This document shows, piece after piece, positions 8,643-16,681 of a stretch of 64,000 nt of DNA. The stretch comes from Caballeronia jiangsuensis (GTDB lineage Bacteria; Pseudomonadota; Gammaproteobacteria; Burkholderiales; Burkholderiaceae): the NCBI GenBank assembly GCA_000648925.1, contig JFHF01000021.1, positions 59,748-123,747 on the forward strand. Direction: 5' to 3'. Numbering within the stretch: the first letter of the stretch is position 1; each line of letters starts with the position of its first letter. Below the pieces are notes generated by a model, which had not been told where the DNA came from, did no database searches, and worked only from the letters and a program-made list of their open reading frames with translations. Made by a program: the position numbers and the translations under genes.

Positions 8643-9047
8643 ATGAACCAAATGAACTCGAGTGATTTCGAAGCCCTTCTTTCGGCGCAGCGTAGCGCCA
8701 TGACCCGAGATACCCCGACCACGAGCGCGCCCGGCGACACGCCGACGCTCACCAAAGCCGAACTGGCCGAGATGCTGTTCGATCACGTCGGTCTGAACAA
8801 GCGCGAAGCCAAGGACATGGTCGAAGCCTTCTTCGAAGTCATTCGCGATGCGCTGGAGAGCGGCGAGAGCGTGAAGCTCTCCGGCTTCGGCAACTTCCAG
8901 TTGCGCGACAAGCCTCAGCGTCCGGGTCGCAACCCGAAGACGGGCGAGGCCATTCCTATCGCCGCGCGGCGGGTCGTCACGTTTCATGCAAGTCAGAAGC
9001 TGAAGGCGCTGGTCGAAACGGGAGCGGAGACCGATCTCACTCGCTGA
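8643..9047 (+). CDS. ihfA: Integration host factor alpha subunit
   Basis: A 134-residue member of the HU/IHF family that forms a DNA-bending heterodimer with IhfB. The core (about residues 35-125) carries LTKAELAEMLFD and the DNA-binding arm GRNPKTGEAIPIAARRVVTF with the intercalating proline. The protein is about 30 residues longer at the N-terminus than E. coli IHF-alpha (99 residues); the extra part is Ser/Thr/Asp-rich. A shorter start at Met20 cannot be excluded. The position after pheT is conserved. Confidence 0.94.
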   Translation: MNQMNSSDFEALLSAQRSAMTRDTPTTSAPGDTPTLTKAELAEMLFDHVGLNKREAKDMVEAFFEVIRDALESGESVKLSGFGNFQLRDKPQRPGRNPKTGEAIPIAARRVVTFHASQKLKALVETGAETDLTR

Positions 9048-9133
9048 TGTCCCGGCGGCGCGTGGAGACTCGCGCCGCGCTGCATGACCACCGTGCTTCA
9101 ATCGACATCACTTATAACGATGGTTGATCGACG

Positions 9134-9514
9134 ATGGAAAAAGTCGTCTTGCCTCCGATCCCCGCCAAGCGTTACTTCACGATTGGCGAAGTCAGCGAGT
9201 TGTGCGGCGTCAAGCCTCACGTGCTGCGCTATTGGGAACAGGAGTTCACGCAACTGAGACCGGTCAAGCGGCGGGGCAATCGACGCTACTATCAGCATCA
9301 CGAAGTCTTGCTGATCCGGCGCATCCGCGACCTGCTGTACGAACAGGGATTCACGATTAACGGTGCGCGCAACCGGCTCGATTCACAAGGCCGCGCGAAC
9401 AGCGACGACGCCGAGACGGACGACACCCAGACGTCGGCGCAAGCGCAATCGGGCGTCGATGTCGATCAGCTTCGCAAGGATATTCTTCAGGTGATCGATC
9501 TTCTGGGCGGATGA
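9134..9514 (+). CDS. MerR-family transcriptional regulator
   Basis: A 126-residue protein with an N-terminal winged HTH of the MerR type: YFTIGEVSELCGVKPHVLRYWEQEF followed by RRGNRRYYQHHEVLLIRRIRDLLYEQGFTI. The C-terminal 40 residues are low-complexity with no metal- or drug-binding cysteines, so the effector is unknown. It directly follows ihfA, as in many betaproteobacteria. A terminator sits 24 bases downstream, so it closes the pheST-ihfA transcript. Confidence 0.92.
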   Translation: MEKVVLPPIPAKRYFTIGEVSELCGVKPHVLRYWEQEFTQLRPVKRRGNRRYYQHHEVLLIRRIRDLLYEQGFTINGARNRLDSQGRANSDDAETDDTQTSAQAQSGVDVDQLRKDILQVIDLLGG

Positions 9515-9537
9515 GTGCCGCCGTGATCCGCATCCAA

Positions 9538-9567
9538 AATGCCGCGATTCATCGCGGCATTTTTTTC
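9538..9567 (+). terminator. Rho-independent terminator after the merR-like gene
   Basis: AATGCCGCGAT and ATCGCGGCATT form a long stem with a minimal loop, followed by TTTTTT. It ends the translation block. Confidence 0.9.
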
Positions 9568-9686
9568 GTCTGCACGACGCGCGCTGCACGCCATCGGCGA
9601 CGGCAGTAGCATGGTTGCTTGCTGTTTCGTCGTCGCCGCGCCGGGCGTGGGTGCTGCGGCTTCATCACATCGATTCAGGAGGGCTT

Positions 9687-10286
9687 ATGCGAGTGTTGCT
9701 CGTTGGCGCAACTGGGATGTTGGGCACGGAGATCAAACGGATTCTCGAGCCCGCGCACGAAGTGATCACTGCGAGCCGCAAGGGCTCGGACGTAGCCGTC
9801 GATTTGTCGGACAAGGCGAGCATCGTCGCGATGTACGAGAAGGTCGGGAAGGTCGGCGCTGTCGTGTGTGTCGGCGGCGCTGCGAAGTTCGCGCCGCTCG
9901 ATGCGCTCGCCGATGACGACTATGCCTTCAGCCTCGCGAATAAGCTCATGGGGCAGGTGAATCTCGTGCGCTGCGCGATCGGTCATGTCGATGAAGGCGG
10001 TTCCGTCACGCTGACGAGCGGCACGCTCGCTCAAGATCCGATGGTCGGCAGCGCGGCGGTGAGCCTCGTGAACGCGGGCGTCGAAGGATTCGTGCGCGCG
10101 GCCGCGCTCGAGTTGCAGGGCAAGTTGCGCGTGAACGTCGTGAGTCCGGGCTGGGTCTCGGAAACCTTGGCGTCGATGGGAAAGGATGGATCGCAAGGCA
10201 TTGCGGCCGCGGATGTGGCGAAGGTCTACAAGCGCGCCGTCGACGAGAGCATGACCGGGCAGACACTGCACGCGGCTAAGACTTGA
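9687..10286 (+). CDS. Short-chain dehydrogenase/reductase
   Basis: A 199-residue classical-fold SDR beginning MRVLLVGATGMLGTEI, a Rossmann glycine motif (GATGMLG) for NAD(P). The active-site region shows Ser (TLTSGTLAQ), and the usual YxxxK tyrosine is not apparent: the segment reads AVSLVNAGVEGFVRAAAL, as in the YciK/CsgA-like short SDRs that lack Tyr-Lys. Catalytic activity is therefore doubtful. The ATG at 9687 follows CAGGAGGG. The substrate is unknown. Its 3' end overlaps the convergent gene at 10276 by 11 bases. Confidence 0.82.
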   Translation: MRVLLVGATGMLGTEIKRILEPAHEVITASRKGSDVAVDLSDKASIVAMYEKVGKVGAVVCVGGAAKFAPLDALADDDYAFSLANKLMGQVNLVRCAIGHVDEGGSVTLTSGTLAQDPMVGSAAVSLVNAGVEGFVRAAALELQGKLRVNVVSPGWVSETLASMGKDGSQGIAAADVAKVYKRAVDESMTGQTLHAAKT

Positions 10287-10632
10287 TGCCCGCGCGAAAG
10301 CGCCGCTTCGGGCCGGCCGCCGTTTCCGAGCGCGAGACCGGCATCTTCACGTTGATCGACCAATACACGATGCTCGGCCCGACGCCCCACGGCGGATAGA
10401 TGCGCCAGTCATCGGCGCCGTGATGGAAGAAGTAGAGCGCGAAACATCGGCCCGGCGTGGTCGCGCTCACGCACACATAGCGACTGCCGCCGGGATAGAT
10501 CCGCCCGAAGCGCGTGACGCGCGCGCGGCTCGCCGGATCGAACCATCGGGCGACTTCCGCGTGCAAGGCGGAGCAGGTTCGACCAGATCGAATACGCCGC
10601 TGTTGGGCGGTCGCTAAGACGGACAAAGGCAT
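10276..10632 (-). CDS. Conserved hypothetical protein
   Basis: A 118-residue basic protein (MPLSVLATAQQRRIRSG...WRIYPPWGVGPSIVYWS) with no signal peptide or membrane segment. The ATG at 10632 follows AAGGA on the minus strand at about ten bases; an open extension to 10689 looks non-coding. The central ALYFFHHGADDWRIYPP resembles small uncharacterised Burkholderiaceae proteins but no function is assigned. It converges on the SDR gene with an 11-base overlap of stop regions. Confidence 0.6.
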   Translation of the reverse strand: MPLSVLATAQQRRIRSGRTCSALHAEVARWFDPASRARVTRFGRIYPGGSRYVCVSATTPGRCFALYFFHHGADDWRIYPPWGVGPSIVYWSINVKMPVSRSETAAGPKRRFRAGIKS

Positions 10633-10768
10633 GGCGCGCCGTTCCTTATATATCACCTTAAGACTAAGGCTTAAATCACTGACATACAAGTGTTTTTTCG
10701 GCTTTTACGTCTGAGTAAATGACGCTGGGCGTCTCTATTTCAGCGGGCCTCGGCCATCACGAGCAACG

Positions 10769-11023
10769 TCAGATGCTCATGCCCATCATGGCGGTCGCGT
10801 TGGTCAGGGTTTCCTCTTCGGCGCGCACTCTGAGCATGGCATCTGCCAGGCGATAGCAGAGTTGCGCGCGCTGTTCGAGGAGCGCGGGTGACGCGTCGGT
10901 GGGAAGGGTGTCGGCGGCCATTGCGCCCGCGAGCGCCTGCCCCGCGAAGTAGTCTCGCAACGACATGCCGTAGTTGCTGTTGCCGGGAAAAGCGCGCGGG
11001 TTGTTGAGCTTGTTATATGCCAT
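10769..11023 (-). CDS. Small phage-like hypothetical protein
   Basis: An 84-residue protein whose middle, YGMSLRDYFAGQALAGAMA, is a motif common in small proteins of phages and prophage remnants (GMxLRDYFA). The C-terminal half is helical and acidic. It begins 88 bases downstream of the 3' end of tRNA-Pro on the same strand. tRNA 3' ends are frequent phage integration sites, so it may be the last trace of an integrated element; no integrase is present. Function unknown. Confidence 0.6.
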   Translation of the reverse strand: MAYNKLNNPRAFPGNSNYGMSLRDYFAGQALAGAMAADTLPTDASPALLEQRAQLCYRLADAMLRVRAEEETLTNATAMMGMSI

Positions 11024-11070
11024 TGTTCGTGCTCGTCTTCATCGATACGACGGCCTGTGATCGGCCAAAG

Positions 11071-11105
11071 AAAAAAGGCTCTCCGGCGAAAGCCGGAGAG
11101 CCTTT
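11071..11105 (-). terminator. Terminator of tRNA-Pro
   Basis: On the minus strand AAAGGCTCTCCGGC and GCCGGAGAGCCTTT form a 14-bp stem with a four-base loop, continuing into a T run. It lies 7 bases past the tRNA CCA end. Confidence 0.9.
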
Positions 11106-11111
11106 GATTTC

Positions 11112-11188
<77 letters not shown>

Positions 11189-11198
11189 AAAGAGCAAA

Positions 11199-11204
11199 AG
11201 TATA
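11199..11204 (-). promoter_or_regulatory. Probable -10 element for tRNA-Pro
   Basis: TATACT on the minus strand lies 11 bases before the tRNA 5' end, the right distance for a -10 box. No good -35 match is seen at 16-18 bases upstream. Confidence 0.45.
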
Positions 11205-11278
11205 TCAGAGAGAAACGAATAGTAGAACTGCTCCGAACAATTTCGCTGTTGCACTCACCAAATTCACTCGCTTGTGCG

Positions 11279-11689
11279 TCAGAGCGTCAACTCGGACTGC
11301 GTGTAAGGCGAGGTTTGAATCTGCACCGCGGCTTCGCGCTCCGTCTCGCTGCGGCCGTGGCCATGCGCGTACGCAAAGCGCTGACGCCGACGAAACCTCA
11401 ATGCCATCAGCAGCGATATCGCGCACGGAACCAGATACGTGACGATCCGCTCGCTCCACGCGATCCTCGATCCGAGGCTGTCGTATTTGGTGTGCTCATG
11501 GAAGCCCGCGGATGCAAACACCATCGTCAGCGTGAAATCCAGCAGCATCGCCACTACGCACAGAGCCAGGAAGAGCAGTGCGCCGTTCCATTTCAGCGCG
11601 CCGAGGCTCGCATTCACGGCGCGGCAGATGAAGAGCGCCAGGCCAAGCAAGGTCAGACTGAAGGTCAGGGGAAGCCAAGGGAAATCCAT
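11279..11689 (-). CDS. Hypothetical inner-membrane protein
   Basis: A 136-residue protein with about three hydrophobic segments: LPLTFSLTLLGLALFICRAV near the N-terminus, GALLFLALCVVAMLLDFTL in the middle and IVTYLVPCAISLLMAL before a basic, cytoplasm-type tail (RFRRRQRF). The ATG at 11689 has GAGG about ten bases upstream on the minus strand; the longer frame to 11794 lacks a better site. No known family was recognised. It lies downstream of a LysR gene on the same strand, separated by 141 bases. Confidence 0.6.
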   Translation of the reverse strand: MDFPWLPLTFSLTLLGLALFICRAVNASLGALKWNGALLFLALCVVAMLLDFTLTMVFASAGFHEHTKYDSLGSRIAWSERIVTYLVPCAISLLMALRFRRRQRFAYAHGHGRSETEREAAVQIQTSPYTQSELTL

Positions 11690-11830
11690 ATCGCGCGTGC
11701 CTCGCTTTCGGGTAACAGGGACGATCCCGGCGGCGCAAGATGTAATTTCCTGTCGCGTCTCTAGCGCCGATCCGGAAGCGGGCGCGATATTCACACGCGA
11801 GGTTGATCGATAAAATAAGAGTAATCCTAA

Positions 11831-12721
11831 TTAGATTGGCCGATCGGCCAACGACTCCGACAGGAAGTCGATGAAGGTCCGTACCTTCGTCGTCATGTAT
11901 TTTCGGCTCGTGTACACCGCGTACACCGACGGTGCGAACGCCGTATAGCTCGGCAGCACGCGCACGAGCGAGCCCGACGCCAGCTCGGGTTCGACGATCC
12001 ACGCCGGAAAATACGCGAGCCCGAGGCCGGCGCGCACGAGCTGCAGCGCCATCGACGTATCGTTGGTCTTGAGCACAGCCTGATTCTTCACGGTGAACGC
12101 GCCGTCCGGCCCCGTCAGCGTCACGGAGTCGACGTTCGTGTACGTCGGCAATACGAAACGATGACGCGCGACATCGTCCGGATGGCGCAGCTTGCCGTGC
12201 TGTTCCAGATAGGCGCGGGAGCCCGCGAGCACGAAGGGCATCTTGCACAGCGGTCGCACGATCAGCGAGGGCGACGGCTCGGATGTCGCGCGGATCGCCA
12301 TGTCGTAACCTTCCTCGACCAGATCGACGAAGCGGTTCTCCAGCCGCAAATCGACGAGCACGCTCGGATAGCGCGCCTGATACGCGACGAGCAAATCGGC
12401 GAATGTGCGATTGGCGAACCAGCCCGGCGCGGTGACCTTGAGCACGCCTTGCGGCTGCGCGGTCTGCACGCCGACCGCGGCTTCCGCGGCCTGCAGGATG
12501 TCGAGCGCCTCGCTGCACTGCTCGTAATAGACGTTGCCGGCTTCCGTGAGGCTCAGATGGCGCGTCGTGCGGTTCAGGAGGCGCACGCCCAATTGACGTT
12601 CCAGATTGGCGACGTGCTTGCTCGTCATGGCGGTGGAGATGTCGAGCCGCTCGGCGGCTTTCACGAAACTTCCCGCATCGACGACTTCACGAAATACGCG
12701 CAGGCTGGTCAAAGCATCCAT
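11831..12721 (-). CDS. LysR-family transcriptional regulator
   Basis: A 296-residue LTTR: N-terminal winged HTH (residues 1-60, FREVVDAGSFVKAAERLDISTAMTSKHVANLERQLGVRLLNRTTRHLSLTEAG in overlapping pieces) and a two-lobed periplasmic-binding-like effector domain (about 90-290). It belongs to the large CrgA-like subgroup (LNRTTRHLSLT). It is divergent from the DoxX-family gene at 12825 with 103 bases between, the usual arrangement of an LTTR and its target; that regulatory link is inferred. Confidence 0.9.
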   Translation of the reverse strand: MDALTSLRVFREVVDAGSFVKAAERLDISTAMTSKHVANLERQLGVRLLNRTTRHLSLTEAGNVYYEQCSEALDILQAAEAAVGVQTAQPQGVLKVTAPGWFANRTFADLLVAYQARYPSVLVDLRLENRFVDLVEEGYDMAIRATSEPSPSLIVRPLCKMPFVLAGSRAYLEQHGKLRHPDDVARHRFVLPTYTNVDSVTLTGPDGAFTVKNQAVLKTNDTSMALQLVRAGLGLAYFPAWIVEPELASGSLVRVLPSYTAFAPSVYAVYTSRKYMTTKVRTFIDFLSESLADRPI

Positions 12722-12824
12722 CGATCATTTCCTGTGCGGAAACAAAACGCCAATATTAGCTGGATTTATCGACCGGCGGTGTCTGCCTAGACTTGAGGTA
12801 ATCCACCTTCATAGGAGTATTCCG

Positions 12825-13241
12825 ATGTCTACGACTCAAGTTCGCTCAGCCTCGCCCAGCGTACCGGCGCTAGCCAGCTACGCGCATGCGCTATTACGCA
12901 TCGTCGCTTCGTATCTGTTGCTGACGCACGCGAGCGCCAAGCTCTTCCACGTTCCGCATATCGCGATGTTCGACGGCCTGCCGCTCTTCTCCTTGCTCGG
13001 CGCGGCGGGCGTCATCGAACTGGTCGGCGGCGTTCTCGTGCTGATCGGCTTTTTCACGCGCGCGGCGGCGTTCGTGCTGTCGGGCGAACTGGCGTTCGCT
13101 TATTTCATCGGACATGCGCCGAGTGGACATTTCCTGCTGCCGCTCCTGAATCAGGGCGAGCCGGCCGTGCTGCTGTCGTTCATCTTTCTGTTCATCGCGG
13201 CGGCGGGACCGGGCACGTGGAGCATCGACAATCGGCGTTAA
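12825..13241 (+). CDS. DoxX-family membrane protein
   Basis: A 138-residue protein with four predicted transmembrane helices and the DoxX/SURF4-like pattern (LLRIVASYLLLTHASAKLF, GVIELVGGVLVLIGFFTRAAAF, VLSGELAFAYFIGHAP). DoxX proteins are inner-membrane proteins linked to redox or quinone metabolism in some bacteria; the role here is unknown. ATG 12825 follows AGGAG. It is divergent from a LysR gene. Confidence 0.85.
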   Translation: MSTTQVRSASPSVPALASYAHALLRIVASYLLLTHASAKLFHVPHIAMFDGLPLFSLLGAAGVIELVGGVLVLIGFFTRAAAFVLSGELAFAYFIGHAPSGHFLLPLLNQGEPAVLLSFIFLFIAAAGPGTWSIDNRR

Positions 13242-13256
13242 GGCGCGCATTGAGGC

Positions 13257-14180
13257 TTACTTGGGCCACTCGTCGAGCTCGTCGTTGAACAGCGACGCGA
13301 CGATCCGGCGCAACCACATCGTGCGCGCGTCGTTGTGAAACTTGCGATGCCAGTGCTGCTTCAGATCGAAGCGCGGCAGCGCGAGCGGCGGCTCGGCGAG
13401 CGTGATCGACGCATGCTCGGCGACATACGCGAAGCCGATCGCATGCGGCACGGTCGCGATCAGATCGGTGCGCGACAGGATGAACGGCAGGCTCATGAAG
13501 TGCGGCGTCTCGAGCACGGCGCGGCGCCGCACGCGCTCCCTGTCGAGAAAATTCTCCAGAATCTCCTGGCTGCGGCCTTCGGCGCGCACGACCGCGTGGC
13601 CGGATTGCATGAAGCGCTCGAGCGTAAGCGGCTCGCTCGCGAACGGATGATCGCGCCGCATCAGACAGATGAAGCGATGCGAGAAGAGCCGCTGCTGAAA
13701 GAAGTTGTTGCCGCGCAGGTCCGGAAAATAGCCGACCGCGAGATCGATGTCGCCCGTTTCGAGCCCGCGCTCGACATCGCCGTGCGACACCGACACGGAG
13801 CGCAGATTCGCATTCGGCGCTTCCTTCGCGAACGCCTGCAGGAGTCGCGGCAGAAAGACGATTTCGCCGACATCGGACAGCGCGATCGAGAACGTGTCCG
13901 TGCTTGCCGACGCATCGAAGTGCTGCCGGTCGAGCAGCCCGCGCTCGATGCACGCCAGCGCCTCGCGCGCCGCGGGCACGAGCGCGATGGTGCGCGGCGT
14001 CGGTTCCATGCCGCGCGAGGTGCGCACGAAGAGCGGATCGTTGAAGTGCTCGCGCAGGCGCGCGAGCGCCGTCGATACACGCGGCTGGCTCACGCCGAGC
14101 CGTTCGGCCGCGCGGCTCACGTTGCGCGTCTCCTCGATGGCGACGAGGTACGGAATCAGATTCAGATCGAGGTCGTTCAT
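13257..14180 (-). CDS. LysR-family transcriptional regulator
   Basis: A 307-residue LTTR with the HTH in residues 1-65 (LVAIEETRNVSRAAERLGVSQPRVSTALARLREHFNDPLF) followed by RTSRGMEPTPRT, which places it in the NodD/LinR/NahR-like subgroup. The effector domain extends to about 290. ATG 14180 has GGAG nine bases upstream on the minus strand; an in-frame TTG at 14198 is less likely. It converges with the DoxX gene, 15 bases apart. The target is unknown; aromatic catabolism is possible given the neighbouring pca operon and subgroup. Confidence 0.88.
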   Translation of the reverse strand: MNDLDLNLIPYLVAIEETRNVSRAAERLGVSQPRVSTALARLREHFNDPLFVRTSRGMEPTPRTIALVPAAREALACIERGLLDRQHFDASASTDTFSIALSDVGEIVFLPRLLQAFAKEAPNANLRSVSVSHGDVERGLETGDIDLAVGYFPDLRGNNFFQQRLFSHRFICLMRRDHPFASEPLTLERFMQSGHAVVRAEGRSQEILENFLDRERVRRRAVLETPHFMSLPFILSRTDLIATVPHAIGFAYVAEHASITLAEPPLALPRFDLKQHWHRKFHNDARTMWLRRIVASLFNDELDEWPK

Positions 14181-14238
14181 GGCGTGATGCTCCGCCAACG
14201 ATGTTGGCGCGCGGCATTCTCCACGTCAACGCGCGCCA

Positions 14239-15057
14239 TCAGCCGCGCCGCGCGACCATGTCCGACACGCGCTGCGCCGCTTCCTGCAACGGCTCCAGAA
14301 ACGCCTTCACCATCTGCTTCGCGTTCTTGCGCTGGGCGTTCCCGCTGATGTTCAGCGCCGCGATCACGCGTCCCTGCCGGTCGCGGATCGGCGCGGACAT
14401 CGAAATCAGTCCTTCCTCCAGTTCCTGATCGACGATCGCCCAGCCCTGGCGGCGCACGACGGCGATCGCTTCCTTCAACGCGTCGCGCTCGACGATCGTG
14501 CGCGGCGTGCGCGCGACGAGCGAACTCGCATCGAGCACTTCGTCGAGGCGCGCGTCATCGAGCGCGGCAAGCAGCACGCGGCCCATCGACGTGCAGAATG
14601 CGGGCAGGCGGCTGCCGATCGACAGATTCTGCGTGATGATCTTGTGCGTCGGCACGCGCAGCACGTAGACGATTTCCGCGCCGTTCAGCACCGCCGCCGA
14701 GCAGCTTTCGTGTACCTGCTCGACGAGGTCTTCCATCACCGGCTCGGCGAGATTCCAGAAGGGCATCGAAGTCAGGTACGCGAACCCGAGATCGAGAATT
14801 TTCGGCGTGAGTTGAAAGAGACGTCCGTCGGCCTCGACGTAGCCGAGCGCCTGCAGCGTCAGAAGAATGCGGCGCGCGCCCGCGCGGGTGAGGCCGGTCG
14901 CGCCGGCGACATCGGTCAGCGTCTGGGCCGAGCGGTTCGCATCGAACGACCGGATCACCGCGAGCCCGCGCGCGAAAGACTGGACGTATGCATCACCGGG
15001 GCGCGCCTGGGCGTCTTGCGGCTCGGCATCCGGAATGAGCGTGGCTGAATTCTTCAT
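14239..15057 (-). CDS. pcaR: IclR-family regulator of the beta-ketoadipate operon (PcaR-like)
   Basis: A 272-residue IclR-type protein: winged HTH at about 25-85 (SFARGLAVIRSF, TLTDVAGATGLTRAGARRILLTLQALGYV) and an effector-binding GAF-like domain at about 95-260 (ISMSAPIRDRQGRVIAALNIS). It matches the PcaR/PobR/CatR branch that responds to beta-ketoadipate pathway intermediates. It is transcribed divergently from pcaIJFBDC, with two dyads in the shared 230-base gap, so direct control of that operon is a strong inference. The exact effector cannot be read from sequence. Confidence 0.85.
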   Translation of the reverse strand: MKNSATLIPDAEPQDAQARPGDAYVQSFARGLAVIRSFDANRSAQTLTDVAGATGLTRAGARRILLTLQALGYVEADGRLFQLTPKILDLGFAYLTSMPFWNLAEPVMEDLVEQVHESCSAAVLNGAEIVYVLRVPTHKIITQNLSIGSRLPAFCTSMGRVLLAALDDARLDEVLDASSLVARTPRTIVERDALKEAIAVVRRQGWAIVDQELEEGLISMSAPIRDRQGRVIAALNISGNAQRKNAKQMVKAFLEPLQEAAQRVSDMVARRG

Positions 15058-15124
15058 AAGGCTCGTCAGGAAAGAGGCGGACGGTCGGCGACTCCGTGAA
15101 AACCCGAGGTTTGCAGATGCTTCG

Positions 15125-15154
15125 TTGACACGACAACGAACGCAGGACTAACAT
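15125..15154 (+). promoter_or_regulatory. Candidate promoter of the pca operon
   Basis: TTGACA (15125-15130), 18 bases, then TAACAT (15149-15154). Predicted start is near 15161, immediately at the two operator dyads. The -35 is perfect; the -10 matches 4 of 6, fitting an activator- or repressor-controlled promoter. Confidence 0.5.
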
Positions 15155-15159
15155 GCCGA

Positions 15160-15196
15160 TGTTCGCTAAACGAATCCATGTTCGCATAACGAACAT
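15160..15196. promoter_or_regulatory. Tandem operator-like dyads between pcaR and pcaI
   Basis: A perfect inverted repeat ATGTTCG-CATAA-CGAACAT occupies 15178-15196. A second, imperfect copy TGTTCG-CTAAA-CGAA begins at 15160, its centre about 19 bases (two helical turns) away. IclR-family proteins bind GTTCG-N5-CGAAC-like sites, often as paired dimers, so this is a good candidate for the PcaR-like binding region. Confidence 0.65.
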
Positions 15197-15287
15197 TTCG
15201 AAGCAAGTCTGATTACCAACTGGTAAACCCGAATTCGGGCAGCGCGATCGCGGATCGGCAGTCCCGAAACAGGAGAAGGAACGGCAC

Positions 15288-15980
15288 ATGATCAACAAGA
15301 TTTTCGATTCGCTCGCCTCGGCCGTGACCGACGTCCACGACGGCGCGACCATCATGATCGGCGGTTTCGGTACGGCGGGCATGCCGTCCGAGCTGATCGA
15401 CGCGCTCATCGAGCAGGGCGCGCGCGAGCTCACGATCGTCAACAACAACGCCGGCAACGGCGACACCGGCCTGGCCGCGCTGCTCAAGGCCAAGCGCGTG
15501 CGCAAGATCATCTGCTCGTTCCCGCGTCAGACAGATTCATATGTATTCGACGCGCTCTATCGCGCGGGCGAAATCGAACTGGAACTCGTGCCGCAGGGCA
15601 ATCTGGCCGAGCGCATCCGTGCGGCGGGCGCGGGCATCGGCGGCTTTTTCACGCCGACCGGTTACGGCACGAAGCTCGCGGAAGGCAAGGAAACGCGCGT
15701 GATCGACGGCAAGCACTATGTGCTCGAAGCGCCGCTGCACGCGGATTTCGCGCTCGTGAAGGCATTCAAGGGCGACCGCTGGGGCAATCTGGTCTATCGT
15801 AAAACTGCGCGCAACTTCGGCCCGATCATGGCGAGCGCCGCGAAAACGGCGATCGCGCAGGTGTCGAAGGTCGTCGCGCTCGGCGAGCTGGACCCCGAAA
15901 ACATCGTGACGCCGGGCATCTTCGTGCAGCGCGTCGTGGAAGTGCCGCAAGCCGTGCATCAAGCCGAACTCGCAGCTTAA
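15288..15980 (+). CDS. pcaI: 3-oxoadipate CoA-transferase subunit A
   Basis: A 230-residue subunit A of a class I CoA-transferase, which moves CoA from succinyl-CoA to 3-oxoadipate. The glycine-rich MIGGFGTAGMPSELIDAL segment near residue 25 and the NNNAGNGDTGLAALLK, PQGNLAERIRAAGAGIGGFFTPTG segments are family hallmarks. It is the first gene of pcaIJFBDC and is 12 bases upstream of its partner pcaJ. A succinyl-CoA:acetoacetate transferase would look similar; the pca context decides. Confidence 0.93.
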   Translation: MINKIFDSLASAVTDVHDGATIMIGGFGTAGMPSELIDALIEQGARELTIVNNNAGNGDTGLAALLKAKRVRKIICSFPRQTDSYVFDALYRAGEIELELVPQGNLAERIRAAGAGIGGFFTPTGYGTKLAEGKETRVIDGKHYVLEAPLHADFALVKAFKGDRWGNLVYRKTARNFGPIMASAAKTAIAQVSKVVALGELDPENIVTPGIFVQRVVEVPQAVHQAELAA

Positions 15981-15992
15981 GGACGAAAAGCC

Positions 15993-16649
15993 ATGAAGAA
16001 ACTCACCCGTGACGAAATGGCCCGGCGCGTGGCCGCGGATATTCCCGAAGGCGCCTACGTGAATCTGGGCATCGGCGTGCCGACGCTCGTCGCCAATCAC
16101 CTCGCGGCGGATCGCGAAATCTTCCTGCACAGCGAAAACGGTCTGCTCGGCATGGGCCCGGCGCCCGCTGCGGGCGCCGAAGACGACGAGCTCATCAACG
16201 CCGGCAAGCAGCACGTGACGTTGCTGACAGGCGGCGCGTATTTCCATCACGCGGACTCCTTCGCGATGATGCGCGGCGGCCATCTCGACTTCTGCGTGCT
16301 CGGCGCGTTCCAGGTATCGGCGACGGGCGATCTCGCGAACTGGCACACCGGCGCGCCCGACGCGATTCCGGCCGTCGGCGGCGCGATGGATCTGGCGATC
16401 GGCGCAAAGCAGGTCTATGTGATGATGGAACTGCTCACGAAGCAGGGCGAAAGCAAGCTGGTCGCGGAGTGTTCGTACCCGGTGACGGGCGTGCAGTGCG
16501 TGGACCGCGTGTACACCGACCTCGCCGTGTTCGACGTGACGCCGGAAGGCTTCGTCGTGCGCGAGATCGTGGAAGGCCTGTCGTTCGAAGAATTGCAGAA
16601 GCTGGCCAAGGTGCCGCTTCAATACGCGCCGCTGACCGAAGCCGTCTGA
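15993..16649 (+). CDS. pcaJ: 3-oxoadipate CoA-transferase subunit B
   Basis: A 218-residue subunit B. The catalytic glutamate is Glu48 in LHSENGLLGMGP, which forms the enzyme-CoA thioester. NLGIGVPTLVANHL and the C-terminal ECSYPVTGVQCVDRVYTDLAVFDV are conserved in the family. It works with PcaI in the penultimate step of the beta-ketoadipate pathway. pcaF follows after 32 bases. Confidence 0.94.
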   Translation: MKKLTRDEMARRVAADIPEGAYVNLGIGVPTLVANHLAADREIFLHSENGLLGMGPAPAAGAEDDELINAGKQHVTLLTGGAYFHHADSFAMMRGGHLDFCVLGAFQVSATGDLANWHTGAPDAIPAVGGAMDLAIGAKQVYVMMELLTKQGESKLVAECSYPVTGVQCVDRVYTDLAVFDVTPEGFVVREIVEGLSFEELQKLAKVPLQYAPLTEAV

Positions 16650-16681
16650 GCCTGAGAGACACAAGAGAACTGGAGCATTTG

